Source: Harmothoe impar (lineage: Eukaryota > Annelida > Polychaeta > Phyllodocida > Polynoidae). From it: 64,000 nt of DNA. The stretch is taken from positions 25,195,955 through 25,259,954 of the forward strand of contig OX381704.1 in the NCBI GenBank assembly GCA_947462335.1. Reading direction: 5' to 3'. Below are positions 57,840-64,000 of this stretch, one piece after another. The first letter of the stretch is position 1, and every line of letters begins with the position of its first letter. The notes beneath the pieces were generated by a model that ran no database searches, was not told where the DNA came from, and saw only the letters and a list, made by a program, of their open reading frames with translations. The translations under genes were made by a program, and so were the position numbers.

Positions 57840-58990
57840 CAAGGGGGCACTATTCCAATGGGCTTTGCACCAGAGAACAGAGCCTTCATTGCTCTTATCA
57901 TTATCTTTAATGTAATGCAAATATTTTGAGGTTGGGGTTGAGGTTGAGGTTGGTTTGAGAGCCCGTTCGAGAGGTCTGCAACACCTCTACTCTCGAAGGA
58001 GACCCCTGAGTCTCCTCACCCAAGGCCCTATTTATAGAAGTATTGTTAAATAAACACCAGAATGAGGCAAGCTGAGATTAATTTGGAATCCTCTCATAGA
58101 CTTCTTCCCAGTGAGATGTGATCAAACATTTCAAGTGTTAATTACAGGCATAATTACTTCCCTCAATGATTAGGACCTCTTCCTCAGCTCTAAACAAATA
58201 GAGTTTTATTACACTTCTCACGATACTGGGTTATTAATAAAGAATCATCCTCTAAGATTTCTGCTGACAAATCATTTGAAACTGGCTGCTTTATTGGAAC
58301 TTCTTCCCGTGTCTGACATAATTGAATCTGGTGAGGCCATGATATGCCTAGCCTATGAGTACTTCCCAGCGAATTGGCGTTAACTTGTGCCAAACCTGTC
58401 CCCACCCAAGACAGCCCAAAAATGTATAGGTCAACCGCAATGTATTATGCAGGTGATGGTAGTAGTTTGAGAGAGCTGGACTGATACATAGTCGATTTAC
58501 ATTGGAATATAGCTATAGCCTGCATATGGTATACATTGAGTTATAAGCTGGACCTGAGACACCATCTAGGTCACTACTTAGTCATTCCCCTAAAACTACT
58601 GTCCTGCTTCATTAATAGATATGTGGAGAACAATATTCAGGATTATTAAGTTTTCTGCTTCCCTTTTGAATTTTAAAATCTAACACAAGAGGCTTTGTTC
58701 TTGCTCATGGTGATGATCCAATCAGAGAAGGAGAACATATATTTACATAAAACAGGACAGTCCCAGGCCATCCCCATCAGACACTAAATTGTTCCGATCT
58801 CAGTACAGCATGTAAATGACTTTCCAATTAAACCCTGATTGCCAATCAAGCATACCAACGGGCCTCTAGCTAGTGAACCTAAATAAACACGTTTATAACT
58901 TTATTAGAGACTCTAATGCCCTCTTGCCTGGCCATACTTCACATTGCCCTAGGGCCCCAAGCGCTTCTTCTCTCTATACAGCTATATGGC
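57840..58990. repeat. R3 and R5 copies
   Basis: R3 at 57960-58140 ('aaataaacaccagaatgagg', 'caagctgagattaatttgga') and R5 at 58806-58855 ('aattaaaccctgattgccaa'). The frame at 58190-58405 (-) lies in this repeat and is not called. Confidence 0.55.
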
Positions 58991-59030
58991 TATCCATCAC
59001 GCATTTTCCGTAAAGCAAGGACATTGTAAT

Positions 59031-59903
59031 CCCTGTAAACACACTTCGTAATTTCAACGTTGCTGAGAGGTTTGAATTACGAATTTTGGCAAGGTTTTTG
59101 GACATCAAAACGTCAAGGTTTACTTACGTTCAATGAACGCTTCCATTTGAATTACTTTTTTCTACGTCATTCAGACATGAATGAACGTAATGAATTTATG
59201 TCTGAATAAGGTAATGTTCTTGCTATACTTCTTGATGTACTTCCCTGGTCACACACTAGGTGCCAGCACTATCATGTTTGGAGATAATCTAACAGCACCT
59301 AGACAAATCTATCACATTCTAAGAAAAATCTGTTAATGATGGTGCATTTAATATTACAGAAATGAGTGAAAAGTTGTTAAACATTCATGTTATAGGATAG
59401 TAGATAACAAATACTGCATATAATATATGTATAAGGGTAGTTTACTGATTGAACACCACATTTGTGAGAATGAAAGAAATGCAAAGCCTCAATGCAGCCA
59501 AAACCAAGCATGCATCTCTAATGCAGTGAACACTGTGTCCATCAATCTATTCAAAAAGGACAAAAAACAGGGAGAACAAATCTAGCCTAATATAAAAAGG
59601 GGGTTTTCAATTACAGTTCTTTATCTATATGACTCACGTTTGTGAATCAGGATATACATCAATGACACAGATATATAGCTAAATATAACTATTGCACAAA
59701 GAATGTAGGTATATTTTACTTCAATTTATGTTTTATTTCAGCATTTTGCGTCTTAATGACGTAGAAATACATAATTTAGACATAAACGCCCATTGAACGT
59801 AAGTAAACCTTCAGGTTTCAACGTTCATCTTAGTGAAATTACGTAGTTAACACCCCAAATCAACGTAGATCTACGTCTTAACTACGTATCTGTGTTTACA
59901 GGG
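59031..59903. mobile_element. 873-bp TIR element with ACGTA-rich subterminal regions
   Basis: Ends ccctgtaaacaca (59031) and tgtgtttacaggg (to 59903) are inverted repeats flanked by AT. Each subterminal region is rich in acgt motifs (ttacgttcaatgaacg near 59123; cattgaacgtaagtaaacct near 59791; ctacgtcttaactacgta near 59871). No ORF. Confidence 0.7.
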
Positions 59904-60380
59904 ATATTCTCTCTTAGAGTGAATACGCTCTATATGAGAGATGATCTCATTTTTTTAGTTTATTTTCATTGATTTTTCTTTAGTGCTGAAGATGGAGCGT
60001 TTAGTGTATAGAGGGTGGCTGCCCCTATAGTATTATAACACACCACTTCCTCAATCGATATGGTTAGGCAGATTGAGACCTCTGTATTTTGGTGTATATC
60101 ATTAGGGTTGAAGTTGAAGTTGAAGTTGTTTATTGTACGAATAGTTCCCAGGGAACTGTTTTCGTCGCACACGTATGGGATTGACATTGAATCCATGGGT
60201 TCACCATACGGTGCTAACTAAACTAACTCATTGTGCCCTTTCAAATTAAAGATATGTACACATTTTATTATAATTCATAAGAGTGGTGATGCATTATTAA
60301 GTATACAGGATAATCTCCAAAAATGGAGTAGCAGTACATGTTAAAATTAGGCTCTGTACTAAAAGCTGAACACAAGTAGC

Positions 60381-61469
60381 TCAGGCTGGGTCTAAAAGGG
60401 GTAGTTTTTCTATTGCATGTTTAAAGCGTCGCTTTGTAGGCAGATGCTGTGTTTTATGATCGAGGGTGTCCCATAGGGAGACACCTCTATAATAGGGAGA
60501 TTTTTGATAGAAACTAGTTTTAGCACGGCGTTTTGTGAATTTGATTTTTCTGTCTCCACTTGTTCTAATATTTCTTTGTTCCAGAGCCTCTCCATTATGA
60601 GCCTTTTTCCACATGAGTGTCAATAACTGCAATTTACGTTTCCTGGCAAGGAATTCAACTTTGCACTCTTTGTGCAAGTCAATGACACTGACACTGCAGA
60701 CACCAGTTCGTAGGCATATACGCAGAGCATGGTTCTGCATACGTTGTAATTTTGTTAGATCTGCCGAGTGAGCACTACCAGTGTAGAATGAACAATATTC
60801 TATACTGGGGATAGTCATAACCTTGTAAACTTCAAGACATACGCTTTTACTTGTTGCTTTTCGGAGATTGTTGAGTTTATAAAGTTTGTTTCCAAAATTC
60901 TTTTTAACCTTATTCATATGGGGTGTTAGGCTCAGTCGACAGTCAAGTTCCACGCCAAGATATGTATAACTTTCACAGGTGGGCAAAACGACTCCATTTA
61001 GAGTCATTTCCGGCCTGTTAATGTCTGCCAGTCTGGGACCTGAACCAAAGTACATACACATGCTTTTAGTAGTATTAATTGTCATGTAATTTTGAAGACA
61101 CCATGATCCAACCCTTTCTAAGTCTGTTTGTAATAGTCTGTCAGCCTCAGCCTTGTCTGTATGTGATGCATATAGAATAATGTCGTCAGCGTACATAGTA
61201 TAGTTGCAGTTTAGAATATTGTTTCCAAGATCATTGATGAATAGGATGAATAGGAGAGGCCCTAGGATTGACCCTTGTGGAACACCGAAATTAACCTCTG
61301 ACTGGGAAGATTTCGTGTTATTGGCTACCGTACAGTGTGACCTATGCGCTAGGTATTCCATTAACCACTTTTTGAGTTCCGTGTGTATATTGAGCATGTA
61401 TATCTTACTTATTAGGGTTGGGTGGTGTACACAATCAAACGCTTTACAAAAATCAATCAAAAGTAACAC
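60381..61469 (-). pseudogene. LINE ORF2, reverse transcriptase C-terminal part (after frameshift)
   Basis: 362 codons continuing the domain broken at 61470. Contains the RT motifs LLIDFCKAFDCVHH (metal-binding Asp), GVPQGSILGPLLF (62-74 of this part) and YADD (93-96), then the thumb region and a basic C-terminal part. No RNase H domain follows, in contrast to the LINE at 33330-35065. One missing base relative to the upstream frame separates ...DDSKITA from VLLLIDF. Confidence 0.85.
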
Positions 61470-63262
61470 GCAGTTATTTTACTGTCGTCCCGGGCTGCAT
61501 ATAGGTCCTTGAGGACATTAAAGACAGCGTCCCCCGTGGACTTCTCCGGACGGAAACCAAACTGAGTTTTGCACAAAACAGCAGCATTCTCGAGATGGCT
61601 GGATAACTTTTTGTGAATTAGCTTTTCAAGAATTTTCCCTGGTAAGGGAAGGAGGGTTATCGGCCTCCAGTTTTTAATGCAAGTTAAATTTCCCTTTTTG
61701 GGAATAGGCACTAAAGTGCCTTCAGACCAAGATTTAGGAAAGATTCCCTCGTTGATGGAATTGCGAAAAATAGTCGTCAGTTCCCGGCTTAGGAATAACA
61801 GGGCATCTTTTAGCACTTTACTATTTACACCTTGTAACCCGCTGGACTTATCGATGTTAATTTTCTTAATTAGGTTTAGTACATCATCATGGTCAATTAG
61901 CTCGTTCAGATCCAGATCATCTTCGTCATCGACCACGTCTAAAACAGGCAGGTCAATGCCGGCAGTTGGCATTTTACTGAATAAATCTTGTCCAACATTT
62001 GCAAAATATTCATTTATGTAAGCCGCCGTCTTATCTATGGGGATCGTTTCCCCTGTTAGCTCATTACATAACTGCACTGTTAGATTTTTTGTGACAGGGT
62101 TCAAAAGGCAAGCAATTTCCTTCCAGAACTTCTTTGGATCACCTTCTGCTCGCTCTAACACTTGTAGTGCATAATCACCTTTAGCATTATGAAGCTGACG
62201 CTGGATGCGATTTTTCAACCTATTTACAACTTTGACTAGTTCTTTATTGTTAGTGGCGCGCTGCTCTTTTATAACATCCTGCCTATCATTGATTAATTCC
62301 ATAGTTTCAGTTGATACCCATGGGTCACTGACCTTTTTTATAGTTACATCCCTAATAGGGCAACAAATGTCCAGGTACTTAATAATGGCAGTGTAAATAA
62401 ATGACCATTGATCATTGGGGTTAGTACTGTCATTGAAGACAGACCAATCAAGATCAGTCAAGTATTCAATCATGTCGTCTCGGTCATAATTTCTGTATGA
62501 GCGGCCGGTAAAAGTTAAAGGCACATTGTGTTCCTTTCCCTTTTTACGACATGCATAAACAGCGTAGTGGTCTGCTATCATGCAGTTAAGGACTCCACTT
62601 TTGCTAACGATATCACAGTCAGTCAATATGTGATCCAGGCAAGAACCACCATTGCCTCTGTCATTTGGTCTAGTAATATCCTCTATTAACCTTCTGACAC
62701 TGTTCTCTCGGCATAACCCAAACAAACCGTTAGCTGCATGGCAGTTCCAGTCACGAGTGTTCGCATTCAGATCACCTAGGATCCACAGTTCATACATTTC
62801 ACGGTTGACTTTTGTTATTTGACCACCCAGCTTCTCAAAAAAGGTGTCGTCATCACCATTAGGTGGTTTGTAAGCATTGAAGATACATAATTTTTTATAA
62901 TTTGGCTTTTCTATAAAGAGAACCTGGAGCTCAATGGAGTTTTCCATCAATTGCAAATGTTTCTGTTCCACACAGTAGGGACTGAAATACTCGCCCACGT
63001 AGGTGATTAAGCCCCCTCCAGTACGATCAAGTCTATCATTTCTGTATATAGACTTTCCGTCCCAATGCAGGAAGGCGTTGTCAGGTGCAGTAGCCCATGA
63101 CTCACAGATACATAGGATGTCACTTTCAAGACTTAGTTTGACATCGTCAAGCTTGTCAGCATTTAAACTGCGAGCATTACAACTTATAAGTGTTATACCT
63201 TTGAGATCATTTAGAAACCGCTGTGTGGTGCTTAAAACTGAGCTGCGAGTTTGTTGGGCCAT
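61457..63262 (-). pseudogene. LINE ORF2, endonuclease and RT N-terminal part
   Basis: 601 codons from ATG (63262). AP-type endonuclease signatures: ISCNARSL (about 26-33), CICESW (about 51-56), DRTGGGLITYV (about 79-89), LGDLNANTRDW, LDHIL and ADHYAVYA. The RT domain begins with WRPITLLPLPGKILEKLIHK and FGFRPEKSTGDAV. It runs out of frame at the 1-base deletion near 61470, so this copy cannot make full-length ORF2, although both halves are otherwise open and the copy must be rather young. Confidence 0.85.
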
Positions 63263-63299
63263 TTAACTATGAGAACAGTAGGATGTCTGTCTCTTTGAG

Positions 63300-64000
63300 G
63301 GGTGGGGGGGGGGTAAGATTCCGGGTTGTCTTACCAGGAATAATTAGAAATATTAAGGTGCAAACTTAACCCCCCCCCTCCAATATCCTAGTTATGAAAT
63401 AAAATTGGATGGGTTTCTATGGGAAACCCCTTTGGTGCCTGGTTGCAGAAATCCGCAGATGATGACTATTGATCACGGGTGTTGCGAAGCCAACAAGGAA
63501 TGGGTCACAACCACAGAGATGCACTGCCAATTATTGGCTGGCTGGAATCCCCCCTAAAATTACTTTAGTCACCACCCAAACCATTTCAGGGCTGTAATGT
63601 CTTCACTGTGGGCAGAATGGATCTCTTTTATTGCCAGCTTATGAGAAAGGAGATGAATGGGCTCTCTCCACACCATGGCACCTCATCACCAGATTTCTCA
63701 GCTGCTCTATCTAACGGACTGCACCTAATCTATCCTGGTGGTATTGACAGTAACCAGATGACAATGTCATCTGACGAATCAGCGGGCAGGACTCGTGTAG
63801 GGTTGGCCTGGTATACCAAATGTCATGCTAGCTGGCGAAGCCGACAAAGGGATTTGTCAATGATAGCACAGCAGGGTAAGGGCATCAGATATTAGAAGCC
63901 CTGGAGAAAGTAACCTACATCACTGTTGTAAAAGTTGTAAAATATGGGGTAAATACGTCAGGTTCAAGGGGTGAAGATTATCAGTAGCTGGTGTTAATGT
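63300..64000. repeat. R8 copy 2 and right edge
   Basis: 63440-63890 matches R8 at 56740-57180 ('gggtcacaaccacagagatg', 'gggctgtaatgtcttc', 'ttgccagcttatgagaaagg'). G and C homopolymer runs occur near 63305 and 63371. No gene called. Confidence 0.5.

Larger units (their letters stand above)
60107..63262 (-). mobile_element. CR1/Jockey-type LINE, near complete ORF2
   Basis: Minus-strand non-LTR retrotransposon. Its 3' end near 60107-60140 reads aataaacaac followed by about three ttcaac units, a short-repeat tail as in CR1-group LINEs instead of poly(A). ORF2 runs 63262-60381 with one frameshift near 61470. No ORF1 is seen upstream to the edge of the window. TSDs could not be identified. Confidence 0.8.

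Overview
This 64-kb window is nuclear DNA from an animal. Its genes are split by GT-AG introns, there is no operon-like packing, and more than half of what can be recognised is transposable-element material. The gene content points to an invertebrate: a gustatory-receptor-like (GRL) family outside the arthropod type, and an expanded histamine N-methyltransferase-like (HNMT-like) family. A marine deuterostome such as a hemichordate or echinoderm is my best guess, but the lineage is inference.

Region 1 (1-5.7 kb) holds two tandem GRL genes on the + strand. Copy A enters from the left edge, so only its last three exons are seen. Copy B is complete: four exons, three phase-0 introns near the 3' end, 407 residues, and a TYTIIMIQF motif in TM7. 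Both are hallmarks of the insect chemoreceptor superfamily. A 1.2-kb inverted-repeat element sits in the 3' flank of copy A only.

Region 2 (5.7-23.7 kb) has no gene I can support. It is made of degenerate long repeats into which younger short elements were inserted. Several of these have readable termini and target-site duplications (TSDs): 9827-10053, 11920-14223, 16021-16470 and 18603-18966.

Region 3 (23.7-39.1 kb) is an HNMT-like cluster on the + strand. Copy 1 has two intact 5' exons and nothing after them. Copy 2 has six exons but a 1-base deletion in exon 2. Copy 3 is a single exon relic with three stops. The cluster therefore contains a complete set of intact exons only if exons 1-2 of copy 1 are joined to exons 3-6 of copy 2. 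A 5'-truncated LINE with an RNase H domain (33330-35065, perfect 15-bp TSD) lies in intron 1 of copy 2.

Region 4 (39.1-59.9 kb) again shows the degenerate repeat blocks, plus a long foldback (40678-41123), a TTAA-flanked element (41723-42367) and a nested pair. A 7.3-kb LTR retrotransposon (44450-51777, minus strand) sits inside an older inverted-repeat element (44116-53162). The LTR element is young, with 492-bp LTRs differing at 2 positions by eye. It has a primer-binding-site-like sequence and a polypurine tract, but no reverse transcriptase. Its single long ORF (556 codons) encodes a coiled-coil head followed by fourteen 15-residue repeats and seven 23-residue repeats. It is the strongest candidate here for something not previously described.

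Region 5 (60.1-63.3 kb) is a minus-strand CR1/Jockey-type LINE ORF2 (endonuclease plus reverse transcriptase), broken by one frameshift.

Recurring repeat blocks (called Rx, R1, R3, R5 and R6 below) appear in partly conserved order from about 8 to 59 kb. This suggests that much of the locus grew by repeated segmental duplication or by insertion of a long repeat family, with the HNMT-like exons interspersed among the copies.
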